Part shown: piece by piece, positions 34,327 to 46,744 of the stretch | Position numbering within the stretch: position 1 is the first letter of the stretch | How the letters are laid out: each line of letters starts with the position of its first letter | NCBI RefSeq assembly: GCF_030247185.1 | Contig: NC_080570.1 | Location: 6,200,001 to 6,264,000, forward strand | From: Malaya genurostris | Lineage: Eukaryota; Arthropoda; Insecta; Diptera; Culicidae | Length of the DNA stretch: 64,000 nt | Direction of reading: 5' to 3' | Position numbers and translations under genes: made by a program | Notes under the pieces: model-generated | The model's input: the letters and a program-made list of their open reading frames with translations, nothing else | The model's database searches: none | What the model was told of the DNA's origin: nothing

Positions 34327-35608
34327 ACAGAAGTTCGTATCGTTTCTATGAGAGGGCGCCACTAGAATTAAATCCATACCATTTTCAGTTAGTACCAACC
34401 TTCAAAAGATACGCGTATAAATTTGACAGCTGTCTGATTATTAGTTTGTGAGATATTGCATTTTGAGTGAAGCTACTTTTGTTATTGTGAAAAAAATGGA
34501 AAAAAGGAATTTCGTGTGTTGATGAAACACTACTTTTTGATGAAAAAAAGTGCCGCCGATACCAAAAACTGGCTTGATAAATGTTATCCAGACTCTGCAC
34601 CGGGCGAAGCAACAATTCGTAAGTGGTTTGCAAAATATCGTACTGGTCATATGAGCACCGAAGACGATGAACGCAGTGGACGTCCAAAAGAGGCTGTTAC
34701 CGATGAAAACGTGAAAAAAATCCACAAAATGATTTTCAATGACCGTAAAGTGAAGTTGATCGAGATAGCTGACACCCTAAAGATATCAAAGGAACGTGTT
34801 GGACATATTATTCACGAATATTTGGATATGAGAAAGCTTTGTGCAAAATGGGTGCCGCGTGAGCTCACAATCGATCAAAAACAACAACGAATTGATGATT
34901 CTGAGCAGTGTTTGGAGCTGTTATATCGAAATAAAACCGATTTTTTTTGTCGATATATAACAATGGACGAAACATGGCTCCATCACTTCACTCCGGAGTC
35001 CAATCGACAGTCAGCTGAGTGGACTGCACGCGATGAACCGAACCCAAAGCGTGGAAAGACTCAACAATCGGCCGGTAAGGTTATGGCGTCTGTATTTTCG
35101 GATTCGCATGGTATAATTTTCATCGACTACCTTGAAAAGGGAAAAACCATCAACAGTGACTATTATATAGCGTTATTAGAGCGTTTGAAGGACGAAATTT
35201 AAAAAAAACGGCCTCATTTGAAGAAGAAAAAAGTTTTGTTTCATCAAGACAATGCACCGTGTCACAAGTCGATGAAAACCATGCTGAAATTGAACGAATT
35301 GGGCTTCGAATTGCTCCCTCATCCACCGTATTCTCCAGATTTGGCCCCCAGTGACTTTTTCTTGTTCTCAGACCTCAATAGAATGCTCGCTGGTAAAAAA
35401 TTTAGAAGCAATGAAGAGGTAATCGCTGAAACTGAGGCCTATTTTGAGGCAAAGGACAAATCGTACTACAAAAATGGTATCGAAAAGTTGGAAGATCGCT
35501 ATAATCGCTGTATCGCCTCGGATGACATTTATGTTGAATAATAAAAACGAATTTTGGCAAAAAAATGTGTGTTTCTATTAAACGATACGAACTTTTCAGC
35601 CGAACTGT
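34327..35608 (+). mobile_element. Mariner element, copy 1, nearly full length
   Basis: 1282 bp between TA (34325-34326) and TA (35609-35610). The right end, inverted, reads ACAGTTCGGCTGAAAAGTTC, continuing GTATCG. The left end reads ACAGAAGTTCGTATCG, missing the 10 bp TTCGGCTGAA, so the 5' terminal repeat is damaged. It is about 95% or more identical by eye to the copy at 57778. Confidence 0.92.
34498..35541 (+). pseudogene. Mariner transposase (DD34D), copy 1
   Basis: The expected start is the ATG at 34498, but one A is missing from the following A-run, so the frame only becomes readable at 34516. It is open to a TAA at 35200-35202 (after LLERLKDEI) and then continues in frame to 35541. Order: N-terminal helix-turn-helix (KSAADTKNWLDKCYP), GEATIRKWFAKYRTGH, a second HTH (IADTLKISKERVGHIIHEYL), the WVPREL linker, then MDETWLHHFTPESNRQSAEW, FHQDNAPCHKS and HPPYSPDLAPSDFF. 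Thirty-four residues separate the last two Asp. The sequence resembles cecropia-type mariners. It is inactive because of one frameshift and one stop, both tiny. Confidence 0.9.
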
Positions 35609-35610
35609 TA

Positions 35611-38600
35611 AAGAACCTTTGCATGGCTGGTGCTACGATCCTACTGACGCTAAGAATCCTTCCAGGTCGGGGTTCGAACATACGACCAGCATTGAACCGC
35701 CAACCCGGGACCAAAAAACACAGTGAGGATTTAAAACGACAGAAGAAGTGCTCAAACAAAAATTGGCAGAAGGGAATGTGCCGTCAAAATTGTATTAGAG
35801 ACAGATGTTTAGCTTGATCACGTTGGTTTTCAACGTGTCGAAACACTGCAGTCAAAACAGTAGGAGTGTTGTAAAACAAATATAAGCTGTGTGATCAGAT
35901 ATTGAGCGAACCGAGCATTTCTGGCATGTGGTAAGTTGAATTTCGCAGGAAATCACCGATTTACATGGCCTACTTGTGTCCCACCCGAACACCAAATATG
36001 ATGGAGTAGAATTACGCAAGGTATGTGGTACATCATTCGAAATTACAGAGAATGTGAAAGACTAAGTTGCTAATATCAATTACTACTTTAGACAAATTAT
36101 GTTTCTTCTACTTGAAACACATGTAGAAGTTTTCTACTAAAAAAACTTATTTTCTCTGTAGTACCGCCATCTTTATACTTTGTGTATTCTACGATGTCAT
36201 GATGGAAATTTCTTTCTGAAAATTAGAACATTGAGTAGAATTATTCCAGTCTGTTTCGAAAGCCATAAACATTTCATGAATAGTACCGCATTTCGCCGTT
36301 ATTAGGAAACTTTTGATGTGGAGTAAGAAACAAAAATCACGATAGAATTCGGACGAAATAATCCGATCATTTCGAGTGGATCCGGTTTTTCTACATCAAT
36401 CGACTGTGTTTCGACATTCCTCAAAGAAACCAAAAGCCAGCCAACTTGTCCCGAAACAACTTCGTTTGATTGTTTTGAGTTTTCTTTTCTTGACGTATAA
36501 AAACAAAATAGCAGGCAGCGCCACAGAGAAAGCGAAAATTGAACGCAAACATTGAACGACGTAGCAAAATCGTTTGATCAAAGCAATCCGGCCAGAAATT
36601 ATGCTTCACTTAAACGAACAACCGAACACACAACAAGCTCCTTTTTTGTGTTTTTTTTTTGCTTTTCCTTCGACACACCCCTTTTCGAGCATTGTTTCAC
36701 ATCGTGCGTCTCCTTTGTGTTAGTGTCGAGGTAATTCATGCGAACCCACAATAGCAACAATTTGTTACTCCTTCTGCACTTGATGCCGGTTTAATCAAAG
36801 AGTTTTATGGTAAATATTTATATCCATCACAATAAAAAAAAACAAAGTTAAGCTAAAGCAATGATCGTATGATGATTCTTTTACTAATCAGTACAATTTA
36901 CGACACAGCAAATTGAATGAAATCTCGACTCCCTGCCTATTTACTGGTACTTTCGGACGGACCAGGAACTACTGACCATCATTTACTCTGCGGGAAGAGA
37001 GTTGACAACGAACTCACTGGGCTGGGACGAGCACGATGAAGCAAATAAGCCTGAATATTAGTACCCATTAAATTTTAATTCCTGCACAAGATTACATTCA
37101 TTAGTTCTCGTCCACTTGCCGCCTTTGAGGGCCGGATGCTACGGTCACTTTATCCGCACGGTTCATAATCGTCTTGGATTTCCGGTTGTCAGTGTTTCTC
37201 TCCCTCTTACGGAAAATGGAACATCAGATGCTCATTTGAGCACAACTATTAACCCTTTAGCTGCTGCTACTGCTGCTCCTGCCGATGGAAGTTTTGAATA
37301 CCAGGGGTCTTCAATCATTCAGTTCAATTCATTACGCTTTTCAATCTAGTCATCCTGCGTCATGTCGAAAATCGCCCGGACGCAAAATTAATGTACTGCA
37401 ACAAACAACAGTCGGCCATGGGAAAACGGATCGTAGTTGGCATGTTGTAGAAAGCACACTTCGTTCGCATTTGGCTTCCGTTGCCACGTCAACGCCGGCA
37501 GTGATTGCAGTGAAACAGGGGTAGAAAAAAAAAACACGGACGCAAAAGGGAAGTTGAACTTAGAAAATAAAACGGTAATGAGTCCTTTCACAGAATCGAG
37601 TTAATTTTTATTTTCGTTCCTTTCCTTCTCCAATACGGGAACATAGTGGTTGTTAGTTTCGAGATCTCCGTCCGGATGAATGGGAAAATTTCAGCAAGCT
37701 GAATGAGGGTTCATTTTCAGGATTGAGCTGAATGTTCCTTTTCATAATTAATGAAATGGTCATCATCGTTGAGTATGTTATGCTTTCTGGACGGTGTTCT
37801 GTAAGATGTTGAAGCTAACTAGTAGATTTAAAGCTGGAAATATTGAAGTTTCCAGAAAACTGTTTTTGACATGTTTTCCACCATCCACTGGATCGATTGA
37901 TGAAATTACAAATCAAACACATCACAGCGAACGGCAAAAAAATTAAAGCAAGCAAAACACTGGTAAACTGCCCTGCGGATAATGAAGGCACCCATTAGAC
38001 CTAATAGTCGGCCATGAACGGAGCCCACTGTCCATGTGAGTCCCGGACGGACAGTTGCCAGTATTTGCCACGGTCATAAAACAGACCCCGACGGGATCAC
38101 ACATCGAGAGAACAGTTCATGCGGAACGTGGTTTTTTCCTCTCCCTCAACTACTACAAACTAAACACGAACAAAAAAAAAACAGAAGGCAAACGGGTGGC
38201 TAATAAATACCCGACCTTCAGCCACCTGCCCTTTTACACCCCGGAACAAATCTCCAAGGTTGCACCACTTTATCTGCGTTGGTTCTAACGAGCGGGTTTG
38301 ATAATAAATTAAAATCCAATGGAAATCCTGATTCGTGCGGAACCGGGGGCGACTAATCTGTTCGGACAGCATCCTTTACAGGGGGGGCGACTTCAATCAG
38401 CAATAAATTCCAATTACATCCTATTCATCCGCGGCCAAAGCCGTCCGGAGCCTAACAACGATTACCATCGCCGAGATCCGGTCAGCAGTAGGCTTGGAAG
38501 TTAGAAGTGAAAAAACACACACATCGAGCCTGCTGGGATTGGTGGAGAAGCACCCTGTATCTCGTTAGTAGCCGTAGAGGTTGAGTATGCTTTAGACCAT

Positions 38601-39210
38601 CATCATCATCATCATCATCATCGGCAGCTTCGTTAGTAGCATCGCCGGTAGAACGGGTCTAGCTTCTGAGATTAGATCGTCTCCGACACGGGGTAGTCAG
38701 TTTATTTTTATGACGAACCAGAAACCAGGATTCACCCCCGATTTATTTCCTGCTCGTGACCCCTAGACGGAACGGTTTCCATGAGGGTGATGGAGATTCA
38801 CTTCGTAATTATATCTCGGCTTAGTAGACCGGAGCCGCCCTCGAAAGAACTCTTCGAAGGCTTTGCCAGCAGCACACGTGTACAGTTGTTTCATTTCTTT
38901 CTGACGCGCGAAAGATTGAAAAAAATAATCAGTAAGTGCTCAATTACGCACGCCGGTTTTGCATCGGAAGCTTTCCGAAAGCAGCTAATAACGTACTCGA
39001 ACATAATGGTTCAAATTAATTGATTATTTGTTATTTTTTTTGGTATTCTATGTCAGTCTGTTTATTATTTTTATGTACGTAACGTTGAAAGTTGATTTTG
39101 TCAAGTGCTCACAAGTTCCTATCTCATGCCGTCCCGTGTGGCACAGTGATGCCAAAGTGACAGAGAAACGAATTTATTTTTCAAATAGAATTAGACACAT
39201 TAGTATTTTA
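35611..39210. other. Gene-free intronic stretch
   Basis: I see no gene or recognisable transposon. A (CAT)n microsatellite lies at 38598-38622. Open frames are short and without domains. Confidence 0.5.
38598..38622 (+). repeat. (CAT)n microsatellite
   Basis: Eight perfect CAT units. Confidence 0.95.
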
Positions 39211-39217
39211 AATGCGC

Positions 39218-42200
39218 TTTATTATGCGGTTTTTTACGCGGATATCCGAAGTTACGCAGTTTTTTTTGTAAGGATTCTCGAAGCTACTTGGTTTTTCAAC
39301 GAGACTTTATGAGGTTGGTTTCGAAGTTCGCGGATTTTCCAAGTTGTGTTTTTTTTCTACACTGATTTCAGAAATTAAGCGGATTTACGAAGATACGCAG
39401 TTTTTTTTTCACACGCATATCCGAAGTTACACAGTTTTTTACGCAGATTTCAGAGATTAGGCGATTTTTTAAACCGGGTTCCCGAAGTTACGCGGTTTTG
39501 TACTCGAATTTTAGAAATTACGCAGTTTTTTACGCGGATTTCCGAAGTTACGTTGAGTTTCGAAGCTACTCGATTTTTTTAAAGCGAAGTTCCGAAGTTA
39601 CCCAGTTTTTTCATATGTGGATTTCTGAAGACACTCGGATTTTTTAAGCTGATTTCAAAAGTTTTTAAACGCGGATTTTCGAAGTTATGAAGTTATTTTA
39701 TTCGGGGATTTCCGAAGCCACTCGAATTTTTTTAAGCGGATTTCCGAAATAAGGCAAATTGCCGGAATTAAGTTTTTACGCGGATTTCCGAAGTTCTTTT
39801 TGCCCGGGATTCCGGAGTTGCGAGAGTTACCGAAAATACGATATTTTTACGCGGATTTCCGAAGCTACTCGGATATTCTAATCAGATTTCCGAAGTTTTT
39901 CACGCGGATTTCCGAAGCTACTCGGATTTTTTATGCGGATCTCCGAAATAACGCAGATTTCCGAGGTTGCGTGGATTTCCGAAGATACGCAGATTTTTCA
40001 AACTTATCGGATGTTTTAATCGAATTTCGAAAATTACGTGGTTTATTTTACGCGGATTTTCGAAGTTACGCAGTTATTTTAAATGGATTTCCAAAGTTAA
40101 AAAACCGCGTATTTTAACGCGAATTTCTGAAATTTTTTCGGATTTTCGAAGTTACATGGTTTTCCCAAGTAGCGTTTTTTTTCTTTAATAATTTCAGAAC
40201 TTTAAGCGATTTTTTACGCGGATTCCCGAAGTTTTTTTTTCATGCGGATCTCCGAAGTTACGCTGATTTCAGAGCTTAAATGGATTTCCGGAGTTACGTC
40301 GAGTTCCGAAGCTACTCGGATTTGTTAAAGCGGAATTCCGAAGTTACGCAGTTTTTTCATATGTGGATTTCTGAAGACACTTGGATTTTTAAGCTGATTT
40401 AAAAAAGTTGCGCGGATTCGTGAAGTGGTTTTTTTCACACGAATTTCCGAAGTTACGCATTTTTTTCATGCGCGGAATTCCGAAGCTACTCGGATTTTTT
40501 AAGCGGATTTCGGAAGTATCGCAGATTTTTTAAGCCGATTTCCGATTAGCTATGCGGAATTTTTTACGTGAACTTCAGTGGTTTTTCATGCGAATTTCTG
40601 AAGTTACGATTGATTTTACACGAGTTTCCGAAGTCACGCGGTTTATTTTATGGATTTTCGAAGAAACGCAGTTTTTGAGGCGGATTTCCGAAATTGCGCG
40701 GATTTAAGAAGTTACCTGGATTTCCACAGCAACTCAGATTTTTGCAAGCGGATTTCAGAAATCCTCGATTACGCGGATTTCCGTAGTTTTTTACGAGAAA
40801 TCCCGAAGTTGCGCGGATTTCCGAAGTTGCGAGGATTTCCGAAGTTGCGAGGATTTCCGAAGTTACGGTATTTTTAATCGGATTTCCGAAGTGTCGCAGT
40901 TTTTTAGGCGGATTTCTAAACTTAGGCGGGATTCTGAAGTTGCGCGTTTTTTTACTCAGAATTCCGAAGTAGCGAGGATTACAGAAGCTACCTGAATTTT
41001 TCAATCAGATTTCTGACGTTACGCAGTATTTTTTTAAGTCGATTCCCGAAGCATCGCAGATTTTTCAAGCGGATTTCTGAATTTTAGCGGTTTTCCACGC
41101 GCATTTCCGAAGTTCCGTTGTTTTTTTCAGGCAGATTTCTAAAGTTAGGCGGGATTCTGAAGCTAGTCGGATTTTTTAGGCGGATCTCCGAAGTAACGCG
41201 GATTTCCAAAGTACCGCAAAATTCCAGAGTTACGCTTTTTTACATGTATTTCCAAAGCTACTCGGATTTCTTAGGCAGAATACCGAAGTTACGAGGATTA
41301 CCGAAGTTACGCAAGTTTTCATACGAGAATCTCCGATACTACTCGATTTTTTAAGGCGGATTTCCGAAACTATTCGGCGGATTTTCGAAGTTACGTTGAT
41401 TTCCAAAGTAACGTGAATTTCTGAAGTTTCACGTTTTTTTTTGCGCGGAATACGGAAGCTACGCTATTATTTCAAGCGGAAGTTATGCAGATTTTTTAAG
41501 TGGATTTCTGAACTTTATCGGTTTTCCATGCGCGTTTCCGAAGTTCCGCAGTTTTTTTACGGATTTACAAAGATACGCAGTTATTTTAAACGGATTTCCA
41601 AAGTTAGGCGGGATTCTGAAGCTACTCGGATTTCGCAGAATTCCGAAGTTACGGTATTTTTAGGCGGATTTCCGAAGTTTCGCAGTTTTTTAGGCGGATT
41701 TCCAAAATTAGGCGGGATTCCGAAACTACTCGGATTGTTTTAAGCGGGTTTTAGAATTTACGAGTTTTTTTTACGTGGATTTTCGAAGCTACTCGCTTTA
41801 TTTTACGCGGGTTTCCGAAGTTACACACTCTTTTTTCACGCGTATTTCCGAAGTAATGGAATTTTTTCATACGCGAATTTCCGTAGGTTTTTTACGAGGG
41901 ATTCTGAAGTTGCGCGGATTTCCGAAGTTAGGCGTTTTTTACGCAGAATTCCTAGGTGGCGAGGATTATCGAAATTACACTATTTTTACGCGGATTTCCG
42001 AAGCTACTCGGATTTTTTAATAAAATTTCACGCAGTCTTTTCGTACGCGGATTTTCGAATTTATGCAGTTTTTAACGCGAATTTCCAAAGGTAAGCAGAT
42101 TTTTCAAGCGTATCTCCGAAGCTATGCAAATTTTCACGCGGATTTTCGGAGTTACGCGAATCTCTGAAGATACGCAGTTTTTTATACGGGTTTTCGAAGT

Positions 42201-42395
42201 TACGCTGCTTTTTACGCGGATTTTCGAAACTACTTAAGCGGATTTCCGAGGTGAGGCTGTTTTTTTCACGCAAATTTACGAAGTTACGCAGTTTTTTAAA
42301 CGCGGATTTTCGAAGCTACTCAGATTTTTAGGCGGATTGTCGAAGCTGCGCAGCTTTTTTCAACGCCGATTTCCGAAGGTACGCTTTTTTTGCTT
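39218..42395 (+). repeat. Degenerate minisatellite, unit about 29 bp
   Basis: Roughly 3.2 kb built from variants of GCGGATTTCCGAAGTTACGC followed by a T-run. Two flavours alternate: one ends in GAAGTTACGCAG and the other in GAAGCTACTCGGA. By eye there are on the order of 100 units, none quite alike, so it is old. Many open frames are produced (repeating PKLRGF or FRRISEV words), but nothing suggests translation. A related short patch lies at 48005-48130. Confidence 0.92.
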
Positions 42396-44040
42396 TTTGG
42401 TAAGATGGAACATCGAGATTTAGTGTAAATTTCAATTTTTTTTGAGAATGTCAATCTTGACATTTACTCAACTTTTGAAATTTCCGAAATCGTTTGTTTT
42501 CCTTTAATGCCACATGTTTTAGAAACGTATGAAACATCAAGTTCAGGTGTTATCTTGAAAAAAAAAATTTAAGCCCAAGCAAATCGACATAATTTCGCTT
42601 TAGATAAAACTAGATCTTTTCGCTTAAAAAAGTCTTGAGTGATATCATTTTCTCGACTGTCTAGGAAATAATTATAGCAACAGAAACACGATGCAGTGAC
42701 AAATTCGTGGCACAAAATAGGGCCGCTGCATGTCTCGTTTAATTTTTGTTGGCGAGGCCTACTCTGATCAGTTACTGAAAAAAAATCTTGTGGTATAATC
42801 ACTGCACTTAACCTTCTTACCTACAACGTCACACACGTAGTATCCCTTCGACTGACGACATTTCCGTCATGGGACCCTGTTCTCAGCATAGGAACACGCA
42901 CCGAGAACGCAGTTCCGAGAGGGTAAATTTTTTCAATCAAAGCGGAAAACGTTCTTAAATCAATTTACGATCGTTGGTTCTCGACATCAAAGCCAGACCG
43001 AGCAGCACGTCGTCAGGCGACGTTTCGTTCAATATAGCAGGGAAAAATTCAATTCCTTATTCGTCGTCATTTTTTTTCTCTCTTTCTCTCTTTCGATCTT
43101 TCTCGCCCGACCCGGTCGTCTCTCGTCTACCTTTTTAATGGTTTCCCGATAACCATCGAGCAACTATCGCTCGTCATGCATCACTGGAACTGGCACCGGT
43201 TCCCCCCACACTTCGCCCGCCCTCCGATTTTGGTTGTTGCCGGCGACGACGACGACGACGAGATGATATCAATATTTTCCACCCATCCTCCCCCGGCGCA
43301 GTTAAGTATTTATTTCAAATAAATTTATTTATACGAACAACATATACAAACATAAATATTTGCATCATTTTGCTTTTTACCGAGTAAGCCGTTGTTTGTG
43401 CCGCCGTTTGAAGATTGCTCGGTTGGCGTTTCTGTCGAGGCAACCGGTCTCGGAAAACCTGGAGTGTTGGGGCGGGAGGCGGCTCCGGGACGTTGCTCGC
43501 CAGGATTGCCCCTAGGATGAAAGGAAAATTACAAAATTCTCAAGGTTTCGCACACCAGTCCAAGCACATAGAAAAGCAAACCCTGGACCTGGTTCTGATC
43601 TTGGCGCGGTGCAACACGATCGATAAAGACCAGAAGGAAATATTTATAAAGTGTTCTTCCAGTCGGGAAATTATCTCAATACTGCCTTATTGACTGCCGT
43701 GGATGCCAGCATCCTTCGGGGTATAATGGAAGATAGAGCATTCTGTCAATAGCCACGAGAAGCCAACTGCGCCGCTCACGAAGAAGAAAAAATAAATAGT
43801 AATAGGAACGACGCTAACGACGTGAAAAGGTGCCCCACGAGGAGCGGAACCCGGAATGAAAATGAGGCGATATACGCTTGTGGATTTCTTCTCGAAAAAG
43901 TGCTTCCAGAGTCCGACCGAAGGTGCAAAGAAAAAAACCCACAAAATAATGCGCCAACTAATTAGGTCAGTTGGCCCCTAAATTGCGGCTAGTCGAAAGT
44001 CAAACCGCACTATCACGATACTAATCCATCCGGACACCGA
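42396..44040. other. Gene-free intronic stretch next to exon 1
   Basis: It contains one degenerate GCATGAAACGT-family repeat near 42520-42545 and a GAC microsatellite near 43244-43260. No other feature was recognised. Confidence 0.5.
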
Positions 44041-44045
44041 CTCAC

Positions 44046-44524
44046 CTGACACTGTTGCGGACCGTGTCGTGTCGGGGAGACGGTTTTGGGCCGTGGTTTT
44101 TTGACCACCGTCGGTAGCCCGTTCACCGTGACCGCGACCGACGACGATCCACTGCCACTGGAGCTGCCGCAACTACCGTTACTGCTGCTACTACTACTGC
44201 TACTACTGCTGCTGCTGCTGCTACTGTTGCTACTACAGCTACTGGTGCTGTCACTCCGGCTGCTATGGCCACCAACAAGGGCGGCGGCGGCGACGGCACT
44301 GGCGGACACGACCGTTGTACTGCTGCCATTGGCACTGTTGGCAGCGGATGCCGCCGCCGTCACCGCTGCTAGTGCTGCTGTAGTAGACTTGGAACTGCTA
44401 TTACTACTACTGCAGCTGTTGCTATTACTGCTATTACTGCTGGTACTGCAGTTACTGCTGCTGGGAGAGGAGGAAGCAGATCCGATCACCGGAATGCATC
44501 CGTTCAGCTTATCGATTTTGGTTG
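44046..44524 (-). CDS. Zinc-finger gene, exon 1 of those visible
   Basis: 479 nt on the minus strand, with acceptor CGTTACAG (AG at 44526-44525) and donor CAG|GTGAGT (44046/44045). Two bases complete an upstream codon, then 159 codons run open in phase: TKIDKLNGCIPVIGSASSS, a long Ser/Asn/Cys-rich tract, an Ala-rich part (TTAALAAVTAAASAANSA), an uninterrupted Ser run of about 15 residues, then VAVTVNGLPTVVKKPRPKTV and SPTRHGPQQCQ. KKPRPK could be a nuclear import signal. The last residues, CQ, start the first zinc knuckle, finished by VC at 24324. Upstream exons must exist because the exon starts mid-codon, but I could not identify them up to 64000. The complementary Leu-rich frame is a shadow. 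Confidence 0.85.
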
Positions 44525-46260
44525 CTGTAACGAGAGATAAAACAAGAAAGGAAAACGTTTTAAATAAGTTTTTTTTCTTCTTTCATTTCGTTATTGAGTT
44601 GCAATGGAATTAGGGCTTGACAGAGGACTTCACTGATGGGATTTCGATTTTATCTCTACGATGTCCTGCTGGATGGACACAGACTGATCCGATAGTCCAA
44701 CGATTTATCGTTTGATCGGGACTGGAATGCGTACCACTAAATTGGGATCCTCCAAAGAAAAAACAGCAGGATTTAGTCGAGATTGATAAATGCATCGAGT
44801 GACCTGGTAGAATCGTAATTGCCAAAAAGATACACAAACTTTTCTCCTATCTAGTCCATTAGATGCGTTCCCGAGGTTAGCTGGATTTTGGTTTCAACGA
44901 AAACGGTGTCTCAAGAGAAAATTTTTTGGCAACAGTTCTGATTATTGACTATCAAATACGCATGAATTACTTGCACAGCCATTTCAGGTGTTGCTTTGAT
45001 TCGGCAGTCATTTGTCTTTCTGTGCGTACAGTAAACAATGTCCGCGATACTCTGATCTCTAATTTTCGTTAAAAGTTATGCTTAACTTATAAACCTACTG
45101 TTAAAAAGTGATAAGCGGTAAGCTTCTAAGCACATCGAAAAGGTAAAGTCAGAGTGTTACTGCTACCAATACAAAAAAAAATGTATAATTCGTGACTTGT
45201 GAAACCAACTCTTATACTCTAATTTTATTTTACTAGAAGAATGAATAAACAACATTTCTTTGTTGAAGAGCGATAGATTTCTAATCTTTTCAACGGAGCT
45301 AAAAGTGATTGAATTCTATAAGCAAATGTATTAATAACTGTATAATTCAAAACGGTCGTAGTTTTTAGGAATGCAGTAGAAACTGTATATAAAAAAAAAT
45401 GACCTCCTTTTCGGAGTGCCCAACAAAATTACTGCATTTCCATTAAAATGTTCTTTACCAATAAAATATAATCATTTGCTCTCGTAAGGTTTTTGCAGAC
45501 ACATTCAAAATTCCTGAAAAACCGTTCATTCGTTCGAGAGAAGTTGCAACACGCAAGTTCTGAACTAGAGATGGAATATTCGTTCGCGAACGGTTCAAAA
45601 GAACTAGTTCTTTTGAGAGAATGAACGAGCTATAGTTCTGTTTTCTGGAGAACTAGTTCTTGCAACAGAACTCTGCATCACTGAACGGTTCTTTGAAATG
45701 AACTGTTTTGTCCATCTCTATTCTGAACGGTTCTTCGAAATTAACTTTTTTTTCTCCTATCTCTACTTTGTTGTGATTTGATCACTAAGCCAAAAACAAA
45801 CTGCAATACTATGCTTTGATCTTAGAATTTCTTTCCACATCCCCGAAATGTATTATTTTGATTTTAAATAGCCTTGATTGCTTCGTTTATTTGTAGCACC
45901 CAACTGCATATAGAAATGCAAAGGCACATTTCCCTGAATACAAGACACAATCAATGCGACAGATGCCGTTACACTACTCTTCTGTTGCAGCTGTGTTAGG
46001 AAAAAGTGATTGCAGGAACGGTAAAAAAAGCAATAAATGAATATGGCTTGGAAAACTGCTCTAAATTAAAAAAAATTAAAAAAAAATGCTTGAAAAATAA
46101 CTCGAGGAATGGTGAAAAAACAATTTAAAAAATGGGTTAAGCGCTGTTCGAAAAACTACTCGAGGAACGGTGAAAAAACGAAACAAAAATCAATTAAAAC
46201 TTTATTAAACGATTTAAAATAAATTGAATAAAAAACTGGTAAATTGCTCGAGCAAAGGAG
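44525..46260. other. Intron sequence upstream of exon 1, with repeats
   Basis: No exon was recognised. The stretch contains a TA-flanked palindromic MITE at 45568-45718 and AT-rich sequence. The short repeated GCTCGAGxAA words near 46050-46250 begin the CGATA array. Confidence 0.5.
45568..45718. mobile_element. Small palindromic MITE, TA target
   Basis: 151 bp beginning GAGATGGA and ending TCCATCTC, flanked by TA (45566-45567 and 45719-45720). The interior carries inverted GAACGGTTC and AGAACTAGTTCT words. The TA target suggests Tc1/mariner-type mobilisation. Confidence 0.7.
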
Positions 46261-46261
46261 A

Positions 46262-46738
46262 AAAATTTGTTCGGAAAACGATATAATCGACAAAAGGATA
46301 TAATCGATAAAACGATATAATCGATAAAACGATATTATCAATAAAATGATATAATCAACAAAGCCGATATGAACGATAAAACGATGTAATCGATAAAGCG
46401 ACATAATCGCTAAATGTAAATGTAAAATATGCTCGAGTAAAGAACAACCTATTGAAAAAATGCTCGAAAAACACTAAACGATAAAAAACGATAAACGTAA
46501 ACAATTAACGATAATGATATATTTTAAAATTGAAACGATTTCATCGATAAAAACGATACACTCGACAAAACGATATAGAATCGATAAAACGATATAATCA
46601 AAACAACTATGTAATCGACAAAACTGATATGATCGATAAAACCGGAATGTACGGCAAAACAATACGACAAAGCGATATAATCGATAAAATGATATCGATA
46701 AACGATAAGTGGTAAACGGAAAACGATAGAAACTACAA
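46262..46738 (+). repeat. CGATA-rich tandem repeat, left block
   Basis: Degenerate 17 bp units of the form ACGATATAATCGATAAA, repeated with gaps and mixed with AAACTGCTCGAGTAAAGGAG-like words. It is continued at 47140-47960 after the SINE-like insertion. ATCGAT and CGATA words are dense on both strands. Confidence 0.88.
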
Positions 46739-46744
46739 AATAGA

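Larger units (their letters stand above)
24325..44045 (-). other. Large intron (19.7 kb) of zinc-finger gene
   Basis: Donor CAG|GTGAGTCGG at 44046/44045 and acceptor TTCGCAG at 24325. Joining them restores an intact C-Q-V-C zinc knuckle in frame, which is strong evidence that the two exons are contiguous in the mRNA. The intron carries two mariners, a Penelope-like remnant, a MITE and four large tandem arrays. Confidence 0.8.

Noticed and set aside
39218..42395. Series of plus-strand frames with PKLRGF-type words
   Set aside because: These are by-products of the minisatellite, with no conserved frame across units.
44086..44613. 175-codon Leu-rich plus-strand frame
   Set aside because: It is the complement of the Ser-rich exon. 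The minus strand has splice sites and continues into zinc fingers, while the plus strand does not.
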